A stretch of 64,000 nucleotides of DNA from Canibacter zhoujuaniae (GCF_011752005.1 NZ_JAAIJZ010000002.1:1-64000); one strand, 5' to 3'; positions 35,178 through 43,972 are shown, counted from the first letter of the stretch. Translations and numbers: made by a program. Notes: generated by a model not told the origin, from the sequence alone.

Positions 35178-36563
35178 ATGGCAGAAGCATCCCGTCTTGA
35201 CAAAGTAGTGGCCCTCGCGAAGCATCGCGGTTTCGTCTATCAGGCGGGTGATATCTACGGCGGTTCGCGCTCTGCCTGGGATTATGGCCCGCTCGGCACT
35301 GCTTTGAAGGAGAACATCAAAAAGCAGTGGTGGCGCACAATGGTGCAAAAACGCGCCGATGTCGTTGGGATCGACTCAAGTGTGATTCTACCGAAGCAGG
35401 TCTGGGAGGCCTCAGGGCACGTTGAGGTGTTTTCTGACCCGCTGGTCGAGTGCACCAGCTGTCACAAACGCTATCGTGAAGACCACCTGATCGAGGCCTT
35501 CGAAGAGAAGAAGGGCCGCGCACCTGAGGGTGGCATGGCAGAGATCGTCTGCACAAACTGCGGTGCTCGCGGTGAGTGGACAGAACCGCGCGCCTTCAGC
35601 GGTCTCTTAAAAACATTCCTCGGCCCCGTCGACGATGAGGCCGGGCTGCATTACCTGCGTCCCGAGACAGCGCAGGGTATCTTCGTGAACTTTGCGAACG
35701 TGCTGCAGTCGGCACGTATGAAACCACCATTCGGGATCGGTCAGATCGGTAAAAGCTTCCGCAACGAAATCACCCCAGGAAACTTCATCTTCCGCACACG
35801 CGAGTTTGAGCAGATGGAAATGGAGTTTTTTGTGAAGCCTGGCACTGATGAAGAGTGGCAGGAATACTGGATGCACGAACGGCTGCGCTGGTACACCGAT
35901 CTTGGCATCAACCCTGAGAATCTGCGTTTTTATGAGCACCCGCAAGAGAAGCTCTCACACTATTCAAAGCGCACAGTAGACATTGAATACAAGTTTGGTT
36001 TCACCGGCGGCGAGTGGGGTGAGCTTGAGGGCATTGCAAACCGCACCGACTACGACCTCTCAACGCACTCGAAAGAATCGGGTAAGGATCTTTCCTACTT
36101 TGACCAGGCAGAGAACGAACGGTATGTGCCCTACGTTATTGAGCCAGCGGCAGGCCTAACCCGCTCACTGATGGCGTTTCTGGTTGATGCCTACGCCGAA
36201 GAAGAGGTGCCGAACGCAAAGGGCGGCACCGACACTCGCACAGTGCTGCGACTGGATCCGCGCCTGGCGCCGGTGAAAATCGCCGTGCTGCCGCTCTCGA
36301 AGAAAGAGACTCTAACCCCGCTTGCGCAGCAGATTGCAGATGAGCTGCGCGACAGCTGGAACGTGGACTATGACGATTCGGCTGCGATCGGCCGCCGCTA
36401 CCGACGGCAAGACGAGATCGGCACGCCATTCTGCGTCACGGTTGATTTCGATTCACTCGAAGATAATGCCGTCACAGTGCGCGAACGCGACACTATGGAG
36501 CAGGTGCGCGTGCCAATCGCTGATCTCTATAGTTTCTTTGCCGAAAAACTACGTGGAGCTTAA
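35178..36563 (+). CDS. glyS: Glycyl-tRNA synthetase (single-chain, class IIa)
   Basis: 461 residues. Homodimeric type: DKVVALAKHRGFVYQAGDIYGG, class II motif 1-2 region PETAQGIFVNFANVLQ, IGKSFRNEITPGNFIFRTREFEQMEMEFF (read as motif 2 pieces), YVIEPAAGLTRS (motif 3) and a C-terminal anticodon-binding domain LDPRLAPVKIAVLPL. Two CxxC pairs (CTSCHKR, CTNCGARG) suggest a zinc-binding insert. ATG 35178 follows TTGGAG; the upstream open frame lies inside the dehydrogenase gene. TAAACT, overlapping the dehydrogenase stop, may be its -10. Confidence 0.98.
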   Translation: MAEASRLDKVVALAKHRGFVYQAGDIYGGSRSAWDYGPLGTALKENIKKQWWRTMVQKRADVVGIDSSVILPKQVWEASGHVEVFSDPLVECTSCHKRYREDHLIEAFEEKKGRAPEGGMAEIVCTNCGARGEWTEPRAFSGLLKTFLGPVDDEAGLHYLRPETAQGIFVNFANVLQSARMKPPFGIGQIGKSFRNEITPGNFIFRTREFEQMEMEFFVKPGTDEEWQEYWMHERLRWYTDLGINPENLRFYEHPQEKLSHYSKRTVDIEYKFGFTGGEWGELEGIANRTDYDLSTHSKESGKDLSYFDQAENERYVPYVIEPAAGLTRSLMAFLVDAYAEEEVPNAKGGTDTRTVLRLDPRLAPVKIAVLPLSKKETLTPLAQQIADELRDSWNVDYDDSAAIGRRYRRQDEIGTPFCVTVDFDSLEDNAVTVRERDTMEQVRVPIADLYSFFAEKLRGA

Positions 36564-36567
36564 ATTT

Positions 36568-37683
36568 ATGACCCAGAACAACCAGTCGCAAGAACAGCTG
36601 TATCCGTGGGCGCAGCAGACAGCTCGCGTGCGCGCTCGCACCGAGCCGCTGCGATATCACGAACTGTGGCGTGGGATTAATAAACCCCGCTGGTATAAGC
36701 CGCTTGTAGTGAGCCTTATCGGGGTTGGTTACTATATTGCGATTTCCATTGTTTTCGTCATATTGGCCTTTGTCGCAGCCTTCGGTATTGCTTTTGTGAC
36801 CTCCGCAGAGAGCTCTATTAACCTAGAAGATCTTCTGATGAGTCTGTCGGCAATTAACACCCAGCATCCGCTCTCTATCTTTATCGGCCTCACATCTGTG
36901 GCATTAATGATTCCAGCAGGTTGGTTGGCGCTTAAAACTATGGGCATTAAACCAACCGGACGCTTGTGGTCGGTAGCTTTGAAGATCCGCTGGGATCTGC
37001 TGTTGGCGGCATTCGCTATCGCCGCCGTTGTTTTGGTGATCGTGCAGTTTGGCAGCATGTTCATTGTTAGCGCGGTCAGTGGCGAGCCGGTGCTGAATGA
37101 GCGCCCGGCCGACTTTGACACTCGCGCGATGTGGATTTCGGTGCTGCTGGTAGTGGTTTTGGTGCCATTCCAAGCAACCGCTGAAGAGTATGTCTTCCGT
37201 GGTTTCCTGCTGCAGACATTCGGCAATTGGATGCGCAACCCAGTGGTAGCGATACTGCTGACCTCTGCGCTGTTTGGTGCGATGCATATTTACGACATTT
37301 GGGGGATGCTCTCTGTCACACTGCTTGGCTGTCTGGCGGCCTACCTGACGATTCGCACTGGCGGGCTTGAGGCGGCAATGGCTCTGCACATTGTAAACAA
37401 CTATGTGGCCTTTGGTTTCATGGCGTCGGGCTACTTAGACAGCACCTCGCAGGAGAGTCAAACTAGCGGATCTGGCCCTGCTCTGGTGCTCACCGAAATC
37501 GTTGTGCTGGCGCTCTTCTGGTTGGCTGTGGAGTTGCTCTGGAAGAAAAAAGCTGCGGATCGAGGCTGGGCAAACACTCGCGTTGATGTCATTGAGGTCG
37601 ATGTGCCTATTGCGGAGTTAACTGAAGAGCAGCGCCGGCAGGCCGGTCTTGTTCCGATAGCCGCCCCTAACACGGGTGCTTAA
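36568..37683 (+). CDS. CPBP-family intramembrane metalloprotease
   Basis: About 371 residues, some seven membrane helices. CPBP (Abi/Rce1) motifs: EEYVFRGFLLQTFG with the Glu-Glu and Arg, LFGAMHIYDIWG with His, and MALHIVNNYVAFG with His and Asn. A short cytoplasmic C-tail follows. Members cleave CAAX-like or bacteriocin-related peptides or act in immunity; target unknown. Starts 4 nt after glyS (GGAG 9 nt upstream), so probably cotranscribed. Confidence 0.9.
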   Translation: MTQNNQSQEQLYPWAQQTARVRARTEPLRYHELWRGINKPRWYKPLVVSLIGVGYYIAISIVFVILAFVAAFGIAFVTSAESSINLEDLLMSLSAINTQHPLSIFIGLTSVALMIPAGWLALKTMGIKPTGRLWSVALKIRWDLLLAAFAIAAVVLVIVQFGSMFIVSAVSGEPVLNERPADFDTRAMWISVLLVVVLVPFQATAEEYVFRGFLLQTFGNWMRNPVVAILLTSALFGAMHIYDIWGMLSVTLLGCLAAYLTIRTGGLEAAMALHIVNNYVAFGFMASGYLDSTSQESQTSGSGPALVLTEIVVLALFWLAVELLWKKKAADRGWANTRVDVIEVDVPIAELTEEQRRQAGLVPIAAPNTGA

Positions 37684-37686
37684 CCG

Positions 37687-38922
37687 ATGCGTGAATCGCA
37701 GCAACACGCGATAGTAATCGGAGACAACCCTGCCGCCTTCGCTGCTGCGCTCGAACTTGCTGAGGTTGGCGTAGCTGTAACACTGCAGCTGGGAGCGCAG
37801 TCGCTCTGGCCGTATGCGCCAGTGCATGACAGTGATGACGCTCTCGCCACGCTGCTTGCGCGCCCGGGTGAGCTTTCGCGCGATCTTGAAATAGCGGTTA
37901 CACGAGTGCCTGTGGGGCCGCTGTATTTTGGCCGCAATACAGCAACCGCAAAGCAGCTTGTAGGGCCACGGATAGGCGGTATAACGGGCAATCCGCTCGC
38001 CTCTCAAAATCGCTCGTTGTTGGGTGGGGGCGGATCCTTCCGTGCCTACCTAGACAGACTGCTGCCTGTGCTGACGATTGGAAAATATAAAAATCTCCAA
38101 GGCCTGCTTAAGCGGCGGATCGGAACCCAGGCTAGCAGGTTAGCGGCGGCTGAATTAACGACGCGCTACCCGCAGGATTTTGCTGTGTTAGAAACACAGG
38201 CGGTGTTTCCGGGGCTGAATGAGGCGATCACGCGCGCAGGTTCTCTCACCGGCGGTGTCAGTCTTTTGGCGGCAGAAAAGTTGGAACAGTCGCTAATTCT
38301 CCCGGCTGCCGGGTGGGACGATGCACGTGAAAAAATGCTGACAGCTTTGCGAAGCTACGGTGTGATCGTAAAACCCGCTGCTGAGTTACAGCATGCGACG
38401 CTCGCCACCGCGCTAAGTAATGCAGCATTGGTGCTCGCGCCAGGAAATCCGGCAGAAGCACAAGAATTTTTAGCTGTTACTGCAATTGCAGAAGCAGCTA
38501 AGCGTGCCGGAATCTACGGGGTACTTGAAAAGATTGCGAGTCTGCCGCGGGTCTATCTGTCGATTACGTATGAAGAGGTGCAGTGGGATGCACCGCACGG
38601 TGCAGAACTGATCGTGACAGAAAATGCGTCACCGCGGCGTCTGCGTTTACTCTACCCAGAAGAATTTGCGTCACACGGCGACGAGACGGCCCAGAGCGTC
38701 AGCATTAGCGGTGAAGCGGTTACTGGAGCGCGCGTTGAAAGTGCGCCGTTTGGCACTGTTGCCCAGATGCAGGCGGTGGCCGCTGTGCGTGAAGAAGCTG
38801 GCGCGGCAGAGACAGCACTATTGGTTGGGCCGACCGTTTGGGGCGGCGCAATTGCAGCAGCGGTGGCAAATTTAGAGCCGCTGGTAAAGCGGCTGCGTCG
38901 CAAACTAATGGGAATTGCTTAA
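37687..38922 (+). CDS. Degenerate FAD/NAD(P)-binding oxidoreductase-like protein (HemY/HemG-like by context)
   Basis: 411 residues, not confidently recognised. The N-terminus AIVIGDNPAAFAAALELAEVGVAVTLQLG has Rossmann layout (quoted as IVIGDNPAAFAAALELA) but the third Gly of GxGxxG is replaced, and the C-terminal ALLVGPTVWGGAIAAAVANL resembles the FAD-closing segment of amine-oxidase/protoporphyrinogen-oxidase proteins. Ends 4 nt inside the convergent hemD, so a lost or divergent role in heme synthesis is possible. Starts 3 nt after the CPBP gene. Confidence 0.6.
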   Translation: MRESQQHAIVIGDNPAAFAAALELAEVGVAVTLQLGAQSLWPYAPVHDSDDALATLLARPGELSRDLEIAVTRVPVGPLYFGRNTATAKQLVGPRIGGITGNPLASQNRSLLGGGGSFRAYLDRLLPVLTIGKYKNLQGLLKRRIGTQASRLAAAELTTRYPQDFAVLETQAVFPGLNEAITRAGSLTGGVSLLAAEKLEQSLILPAAGWDDAREKMLTALRSYGVIVKPAAELQHATLATALSNAALVLAPGNPAEAQEFLAVTAIAEAAKRAGIYGVLEKIASLPRVYLSITYEEVQWDAPHGAELIVTENASPRRLRLLYPEEFASHGDETAQSVSISGEAVTGARVESAPFGTVAQMQAVAAVREEAGAAETALLVGPTVWGGAIAAAVANLEPLVKRLRRKLMGIA

Positions 38923-39701
38923 TCGAGCATATCGGCAGGGTCTAGTGCTCCCAACACCGTTTCAACGATCCGCTCTTCAATATCAGCTGGCGCTTTGTCG
39001 CCGCTAGCTAGCCCTAGTCGCCGTGCCTCGTCAACCGTGTGCTCGCCGATACATGCGATCACAGTAGAGTCGGTGCGCGAACCAAACTGTGTCGCAACCT
39101 CGCGCGCAACCTGCGGTGACGACACCAAAATTGCTGTTATTTCACCCGCTGCGACATCTTCGCGAATGTGCACTGAAGCCGGCACACCAACTGTGCGGTA
39201 TGCAACAACTTGAGTAACGTCGTGCCCGCGTTCGAGCAGACCCATTGTGAGCACAGGCTTTGCCACATCTGAACGCAGGGTGAGCACACGTAAAACGTCA
39301 CCAGAGTTGATTTCCGGCCAAACCTTCAAGAGCCCTACGGTTGTGGTGTCTGACTCGTGCGTCGTGCGAGCAACTTCGTAGCCGGCATCGATGAATGCAG
39401 CATAGGTTGCCTCACCCGCAACTGCCACCTGGGTGCGTTTTGCGATTTTAATGTGGTTGTAGTCAAGCACATCGACAACCGTTGCGTTCGTTGCGGTCAT
39501 CCAGTCGTAGTAGCCGGCTTCGAGTTTTACCAGTGCTTCGCGCAGCCGATCTACCTCGCTTGTGTGCGCAAAATCGATGAGGGGCGCCACAACAGGAGTT
39601 GCGCCCTGGGCGCGCAAGGCTTTGGCCACTACTTTACCCCATGCGCCCCCGCGCGGAACAAGCACCCTCTGACCGGTTAGCTGCGCTCCCTGATTAGCCA
39701 T
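38919..39701 (-). CDS. hemD: Uroporphyrinogen-III synthase
   Basis: About 260 residues, two-lobed HemD fold. GQRVLVPRGGAWGKVVAKALRAQGA at the start (read as RVLVPRGG), WMTATNATVVDVL, VAVAGEATYAAFIDAGYEV, VLTLRSDVAKPVLTMGL and AILVSSPQVAREVA then CIGEHTVDEARRLG. Closes hydroxymethylbilane to uroporphyrinogen III. The start is uncertain between ATG 39701 and ATG 39722. Other hem genes are not in the window. Confidence 0.85.
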   Translation of the reverse strand: MANQGAQLTGQRVLVPRGGAWGKVVAKALRAQGATPVVAPLIDFAHTSEVDRLREALVKLEAGYYDWMTATNATVVDVLDYNHIKIAKRTQVAVAGEATYAAFIDAGYEVARTTHESDTTTVGLLKVWPEINSGDVLRVLTLRSDVAKPVLTMGLLERGHDVTQVVAYRTVGVPASVHIREDVAAGEITAILVSSPQVAREVATQFGSRTDSTVIACIGEHTVDEARRLGLASGDKAPADIEERIVETVLGALDPADMLD

Positions 39702-39723
39702 ATGCTCACAATCTTGATACATA

Positions 39724-39772
39724 GCAAAGCGGCCAACACAGCTCACAGTAGAGCACGTGCTGGCCGCTTTGC
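39724..39772. repeat. Perfect 12-bp inverted repeat upstream of hemD
   Basis: GCAAAGCGGCCA (39724-39735) and TGGCCGCTTTGC (39761-39772) are exact reverse complements around 25 nt that contain a further palindrome AGCACGTGCT (39752-39761). No T-run follows on either strand. Could be a leader hairpin of hemD or a remnant element. Confidence 0.6.
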
Positions 39773-39780
39773 GCAACACA

Positions 39781-39826
39781 ATTTGCTAATCATCTATTGT
39801 TGTCGCTTCGCGAAAAATTAGCAAAT
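39781..39826 (-). terminator. 10-bp inverted repeat after the DUF3618 gene, possible terminator
   Basis: ATTTGCTAAT (39781-39790) and ATTAGCAAAT (39817-39826) are exact complements, beginning 14 nt beyond the stop of the leftward DUF3618 gene. The loop is long (26 nt) and the stem AT-rich, so intrinsic termination is only a possibility. Confidence 0.4.
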
Positions 39827-39839
39827 ACAGGGAGGTTGT

Positions 39840-40097
39840 TTACTCGCTGAGGCGTTTTGTGACGGCTAGCGCAGCTCCGGTTACCGCCGCACCTGCGAGC
39901 AGGGCGACTGCGGTAACGCCGGCGATAAAAACTGCCGGCTGCCGTTTGCGCAGTGCAATCAGTCGCGCCTTCTGGCGGCTGATTGCGTTATCTATACGGG
40001 TGCCAAAGTCGAGTCTCTGCGATAGCAGCCCCAGTGTTTGCTGAAGTTCTGTGCGTGCTTCCTTAGCCTCTGCCATATTGTTTGTGCTGTCACTCAT
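39840..40097 (-). CDS. DUF3618-type small membrane protein
   Basis: 85 residues. N-terminal coiled-coil (EARTELQQTLGLLSQRLD) followed by basic residues and one membrane helix (VFIAGVTAVALLAGAAVTGA), the DUF3618 layout. ATG 40097 overlaps the preceding stop (ATGA), with GGGAG 7 nt upstream. Third gene of a three-gene envelope unit with the Holin-X-like and YtxH-like proteins; function unknown. Confidence 0.8.
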   Translation of the reverse strand: MSDSTNNMAEAKEARTELQQTLGLLSQRLDFGTRIDNAISRQKARLIALRKRQPAVFIAGVTAVALLAGAAVTGAALAVTKRLSE

Positions 40098-40567
40098 CGC
40101 CATACTCCCTGTTTGCCGGTCTCGGTGCCAGTTTTGCCGGGCTGCGGCTTCATCTTGTCGGCTGAGTTTTTCTTCACCTCACCCGCAGCATCAAGATCGC
40201 TCTTGATGCGTGCAAGGGTTTTGTGCGGCACCGGATTGCCGCGCTTGAACAGCACAACAGCAATGACAGCGAGCAGCAGTATGGTTATAACACCTGCGCC
40301 GCCAATTACGAGAGCAGAGAGCCAGACAGGCCAGCCCGCCCCTTCGGCGATGCCTGCAACCGCTGCCGCGAGCAGCACAGCTGTGGTCCAAAAAAGAATT
40401 ACAAGAGCGACCACAACCAGCACAATGCCGATTACAAGGTTTTTAATGCGGCCGCTAACTTCTTCTTTAGCGTTACCGATCTCAGCCTTCGCTAACCGCA
40501 CCGCCTGTGCTGGCACTCGAGTCAGCAGCGCTAGAGTGCTGGGGGTTGAACGTTTCTTTGAAAACAT
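40094..40567 (-). CDS. Actinobacterial Holin-X / phage-holin superfamily III-like membrane protein
   Basis: 157 residues. An amphipathic N-terminal helix (VRLAKAEIGNAKEEV), two membrane helices (VIGIVLVVVALVILFWTTAV and VWLSALVIGGAGVITILLL) and a charged C-tail match the Phage_holin_3_6 family, which is chromosomal and widespread in actinobacteria and is not evidence of a prophage. Translationally coupled to the DUF3618 gene. Confidence 0.85.
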   Translation of the reverse strand: MFSKKRSTPSTLALLTRVPAQAVRLAKAEIGNAKEEVSGRIKNLVIGIVLVVVALVILFWTTAVLLAAAVAGIAEGAGWPVWLSALVIGGAGVITILLLAVIAVVLFKRGNPVPHKTLARIKSDLDAAGEVKKNSADKMKPQPGKTGTETGKQGVWR

Positions 40568-40596
40568 TTGCTTAAAATTTCTGAAGTTCTAGACAA

Positions 40597-40902
40597 TTAA
40601 ACGGCTGGGGTTGGTTCAGCGGCGCTCATCTCTTTGAAGCGGCGCTTACCCTTCTGTGCCTTCTTCACCTTTTTGCGGGTGCCGGCGATTGCCTCACCCA
40701 CCTTGGTACCGATGAACTGACGCACATCGTCACTCCGGTCTGCCGCAAATGATTTTGCTTGAGAAACACCGTTCTGCACAAGTTTGGTATCCCAAACCTT
40801 GGAGGCAGTGCTCTTAATTTGTTCGTAACGCTTGCGGCCGGCGCGAGAACCGAGCACGTATCCTGCACCGAAACCTACAAAGAGAGCGAGCTTGCCTTTC
40901 AT
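40597..40902 (-). CDS. YtxH-like envelope/stress protein
   Basis: 101 residues. KLALFVGFGAGYVLGSRAG is the YtxH glycine-rich membrane segment, followed by GRKRYEQIKSTASKVW and a basic C-terminal region. Paired here, as often in actinobacteria, with the Holin-X-like and DUF3618 genes (29 nt apart). Function not established. Confidence 0.85.
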   Translation of the reverse strand: MKGKLALFVGFGAGYVLGSRAGRKRYEQIKSTASKVWDTKLVQNGVSQAKSFAADRSDDVRQFIGTKVGEAIAGTRKKVKKAQKGKRRFKEMSAAEPTPAV

Positions 40903-41033
40903 GAGTTCTCCAAACGTAAAAATCTATAAAAATCGGGGTAACAACAAGACTAGCGGGCATTTCTGAGCATCTTCAAAGAATTATGTGGGAAATATGCAGT
41001 TTTCGGAATCAAATAGAGTGCAAACTAATAGAT

Positions 41034-41459
41034 ATGGCACGCGTTGAAATTTATTCAGATCGTTTGATTCTCAAGTTTTCTCGATCCGAACAGTTCACTT
41101 CAATGCTGCCCGGCACGATTACAATTCCGCGTGCACAGATCCTAACCGCTATCTCTACCTCCGATCCTTGGCTCTGGGTGCGTGGCGTGCCCAAGCGGGG
41201 AATACATCTGCCGAATCGCCTCGCGCGCGGTATTTGGAAACACCGTGGCGGGCAAGACATCGTCTTTATCCGCAAGGGCGCTGAAGCCTTCGTGCTTGAT
41301 CTTGACAGCTCTGCGCCAGATGTGCAGATGTCGCCCCAGACGCAGCTGCCACCGCAAACGCAGCGCATACTGGTGTCGAGCAGCCAAGCTGCGCTGGTGA
41401 TGCAAGAGCTGATTAAAGACGGCACTAACCTGCCACCCGAAAAACGTCAGGTTGACTAA
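41034..41459 (+). CDS. Conserved hypothetical protein, PH-domain-like
   Basis: 141 residues. Beta-rich: RVEIYSDRLILKFSRSEQF, then PRAQILTAIST, WLWVRGVPKRGIHLPNRLARGIW and DIVFIRKGAEAFVLDLD (each a separate stretch), with a Gln/Pro-rich insert near 105. This resembles small actinobacterial proteins with a bacterial PH-like fold, but I do not recognise a function. No neighbour in the same operon. Confidence 0.7.
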   Translation: MARVEIYSDRLILKFSRSEQFTSMLPGTITIPRAQILTAISTSDPWLWVRGVPKRGIHLPNRLARGIWKHRGGQDIVFIRKGAEAFVLDLDSSAPDVQMSPQTQLPPQTQRILVSSSQAALVMQELIKDGTNLPPEKRQVD

Positions 41460-41491
41460 TTTTCGTCTCACTCGCTGCTTCCCGACTGTGG

Positions 41492-42559
41492 CTAGCTCTT
41501 TGTAAGCGCTGCCTCTAACGCGGCGAGCAGTTGATCCACTTCTTCGACGGTGGAATCCCAGCCGCACATCAGGCGCACCTCGTTAGGCAACCCGGGCCAA
41601 TCATAAAAAATGAAGTCTGCTGCAACCTGTTCTCGTGCAGCGGCGGGCATGGTCGCGAAAACAGCATTTGACTCAACCTTTTGTGTGATCCGAAATGTGG
41701 GATCTAACTCGGTCAGCTGCGCTAGCCCTGCGGCCAGTCGGGTTGCCATACTGTTCGCGGTTCCTGCATTTTCCAGCCACAGATCGGTGCCGTAGAGTGC
41801 CAGCAATTGTGCCGAGATAAAGCGCATCTTTGAGGCGAGCTGCGTTTGTTGTTTGCGCAGATAGTGCATGCCGTGATCTAATTCCGGGTTCAGCACAATA
41901 ACTGCTTCTGCTGCGAGAGCGCCGTTTTTAGTGCCGCCGAGGCTTAAAATATCAACGCCCGCATCGCTTGTGAGTGTGCGCAGCTCGGTTTGCAGTGTGG
42001 CAGCGGCGTTTGCGAGCCGTGCGCCATCCATGTGCAGGCGCATGTTGTGCGAGTGTGCGAGCTTAGCTAAAGCCGTGATCTCCGCTACCGTGTAGCAGGT
42101 GCCGTATTCGGTGGTTTGTGAAATGGAAATCACCGTTGGCTGCGCGTGGTGCTCGACCCCGATAACCGAAAGTTGCGGCAGGATGAGTTCCGGTGTGAGC
42201 TTGCCATCCGGGGTGTCGATGGGGATAAGTTTTAAGCCTTGGGTGCGCTCGGGAGAGCCGGTCTCGTCAACATTGATATGGGCGCTGTTTGCGCAGATTA
42301 CTGCACCCCAGCGAGGTGCCGCCGCTGCGAGAGCGGTAACGTTTGCCCCAGTGCCGTTGAATACGGGGTAGGCCGTTGCGCTCGGCCCAAAATGCTGTTT
42401 AATGACCGCAGCAAATTCAGCAGTTGTCGGATCAGCGCCGTATGCTCCGACACGACCACCATTGATACGCTGCACTGCGTCCATAATCCTTGGGTGGGCG
42501 CCGCTGGCGTTGTCAGAGGTGAAGAAAATTGGTGCACGCTCGTGTATCTCGCTGCTCAT
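41492..42559 (-). CDS. Threonine-aldolase-family PLP enzyme
   Basis: 355 residues, fold-type I. FTSDNASGAHPRIMDAV at the start, GTGANVTALAAA, MDGARLANAAATL and PLP-Lys in ILSLGGTKNGALAAEAV, all as in low-specificity L-threonine aldolases, which split threonine/allo-threonine to glycine and acetaldehyde. Related beta-eliminating lyases are an alternative. Confidence 0.9.
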   Translation of the reverse strand: MSSEIHERAPIFFTSDNASGAHPRIMDAVQRINGGRVGAYGADPTTAEFAAVIKQHFGPSATAYPVFNGTGANVTALAAAAPRWGAVICANSAHINVDETGSPERTQGLKLIPIDTPDGKLTPELILPQLSVIGVEHHAQPTVISISQTTEYGTCYTVAEITALAKLAHSHNMRLHMDGARLANAAATLQTELRTLTSDAGVDILSLGGTKNGALAAEAVIVLNPELDHGMHYLRKQQTQLASKMRFISAQLLALYGTDLWLENAGTANSMATRLAAGLAQLTELDPTFRITQKVESNAVFATMPAAAREQVAADFIFYDWPGLPNEVRLMCGWDSTVEEVDQLLAALEAALTKS

Positions 42560-42594
42560 GGCTATAACAGTACCGGCTTAGGTAGGTTGGAGGT

Positions 42595-43050
42595 ATGGCA
42601 GTTAAGGTTCTTGCGGTAGGGAAAAAGCACGAATCGTGGGTTTCTGAGGGCATTGCGCGCTATGACAAGCGACTGCGAAAACCCTGGAACATGTCTTGGC
42701 AGTTTTTGCCGCACTCGGCGCTTGCTGCAGAGCGGGCGCGAGAGGCAGAATCAAAAAGCATCCTTGAGAAACTTGGGCGCGATGAGTTCGTTGTGGTGCT
42801 GGACGAACGCGGTCAAATGCTGAGCTCGCCGCAGCTGTCACAGCGACTCTACAAGGCATTGGGGAGCGACTCGGTCACCGTTGTAATAGGCGGGGCTTAT
42901 GGTGTAACAGACGAGGTGCGCGCGCGGGCGGATCTAGTGTGGAGCCTGTCTCCGCTGGTTTTTCCGCACCAGCTGGTGCGCTTAATACTTGTGGAGCAAC
43001 TGTATCGTGCGGGTGAAATTGCCGCCGGTAGGCCGTATCACCATGTCTAA
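42595..43050 (+). CDS. rlmH: 23S rRNA (pseudouridine1915-N3)-methyltransferase RlmH
   Basis: 151 residues, SPOUT fold. AVGKKHESWVSEGIARYDKRL, VVLDERGQMLSSPQLSQRL, the SAM-binding knot VVIGGAYGVTDEVRARAD, and C-terminal FPHQLVRLILVEQLYRA. Methylates helix 69 of 23S rRNA on assembled ribosomes. GGAGGT directly precedes the ATG, while TAGGTT 6 nt upstream could also serve as a leaderless -10. Confidence 0.96.
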   Translation: MAVKVLAVGKKHESWVSEGIARYDKRLRKPWNMSWQFLPHSALAAERAREAESKSILEKLGRDEFVVVLDERGQMLSSPQLSQRLYKALGSDSVTVVIGGAYGVTDEVRARADLVWSLSPLVFPHQLVRLILVEQLYRAGEIAAGRPYHHV

Positions 43051-43107
43051 TCCTTGGGAGACATAAGGGCGTTATAAAGTCATATACCCGCGTTTTAGTG
43101 TTGAGGT

Positions 43108-43440
43108 ATGCGACTAGAAAGAATGCTTGTAAGCCTCAAACGGGCGCCGTGTAAGCCACACACTACACGCGCTGTTACTGTGCCCTGGGGTGTTGGCCGC
43201 GATGCTGTCGGGCGGTTACGTGCTGTGACGAACGTAAGCAACCGCAGGCTGCGGGGTGTGCGGTTGATGTGTGCGGGCGAGGGGCTGTTTAGTCAGTCTC
43301 TGCCGGTCTCACTTGATCCTGGTGAAACGCTGCGTGTGCTCTATCAGCAGACAGAAGAGATGCAGGGCGATGGTGTGCTTGTGCTGCGCTGGTTTGAGCC
43401 CGACGGAGGTGAGATGCTGTGGTCTGCGCCGCTGTGTTAG
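43108..43440 (+). CDS. Conserved hypothetical protein
   Basis: 110 residues, one short beta-sandwich: AVTNVSNRRLRGVRLMCAG, LPVSLDPGETLRVLY, GVLVLRWFEPDGGEMLWSAPL. No signal peptide and no catalytic motif seen. The regular strand pattern, an ATG 6 nt after TAGTGT and location in a gap without another gene argue that it is real. Overlaps the convergent XRE gene by 4 nt. Confidence 0.6.
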   Translation: MRLERMLVSLKRAPCKPHTTRAVTVPWGVGRDAVGRLRAVTNVSNRRLRGVRLMCAGEGLFSQSLPVSLDPGETLRVLYQQTEEMQGDGVLVLRWFEPDGGEMLWSAPLC

Positions 43441-43784
43441 TGCTGTTTTGTTTTGCTCTCTTGGGTTATGCGTTGCCGCAGTTGCTGCAGCCGCGCTTCA
43501 GCAAAGCGCATATTTTCAGTTTCACCGCGCGCAGTTCCCTGCTCAATATCATCCAATGTAATGTAGCTGCACAGGTCTGCAACAGTAACTCCAAGCGCAA
43601 AGGCAATGCGCCCGATTGTGGACAGGTTTGGGTTGGCTGTGCCGCGTTCAATTTTTCCAACTGTGCTGGGGTCGATCCCGGTGAGATCTGCAAGATCGCG
43701 CTGCGTAATGCCGGCGGCAGTGCGGAGCTCGCGCACACGCTTGCCGAACGGAACAGAAGTTGGAAGTGCGCTCATTCTTAACAT
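43437..43784 (-). CDS. XRE-family helix-turn-helix regulator
   Basis: 115 residues. HTH_3 domain at about 12-70: VRELRTAAGITQRDLADLTG, split as VRELRTAAGITQRDL and ADLTGIDPSTVGKIERG, then LSTIGRIAFALGVTVADL; C-terminal helical tail with Arg/Gln-rich segment. ATG 43784 follows AGGAGG by 9 nt. Divergent from the nrd operon and separated from it by about 380 bp; targets unknown. Confidence 0.92.
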   Translation of the reverse strand: MLRMSALPTSVPFGKRVRELRTAAGITQRDLADLTGIDPSTVGKIERGTANPNLSTIGRIAFALGVTVADLCSYITLDDIEQGTARGETENMRFAEARLQQLRQRITQESKTKQH

Positions 43785-43899
43785 GGTCACTAACCTCCTT
43801 GCCAATTTCCACAGGTGAAAAATACGCTGTTTATTCGCCTGGGCATAAATCCACTATTTGCGCGAAAAAACACCAGGTATCGGGGCTGCTAAAAATTTG

Positions 43900-43917
43900 A
43901 CCACTACATCTAGTGGT
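43900..43917. promoter_or_regulatory. NrdR-box-like dyad (distal)
   Basis: ACCACTACATCTAGTGGT, symmetrical and close to the NrdR consensus (acaCwAtATaTwGtgt). About 245 bp upstream of nrdH, between the XRE gene and the nrd operon. Confidence 0.6.
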
Positions 43918-43972
43918 TGACGACACGCCCACCCGAATTATGAGATTCAAAAAATTAAATATTTCAACTCCT

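Noticed and set aside
40094..40567. Holin-like protein as sign of a prophage
   Set aside because: The family is a common chromosomal envelope protein in actinobacteria and occurs with YtxH-like and DUF3618 genes here; no other phage gene is near.
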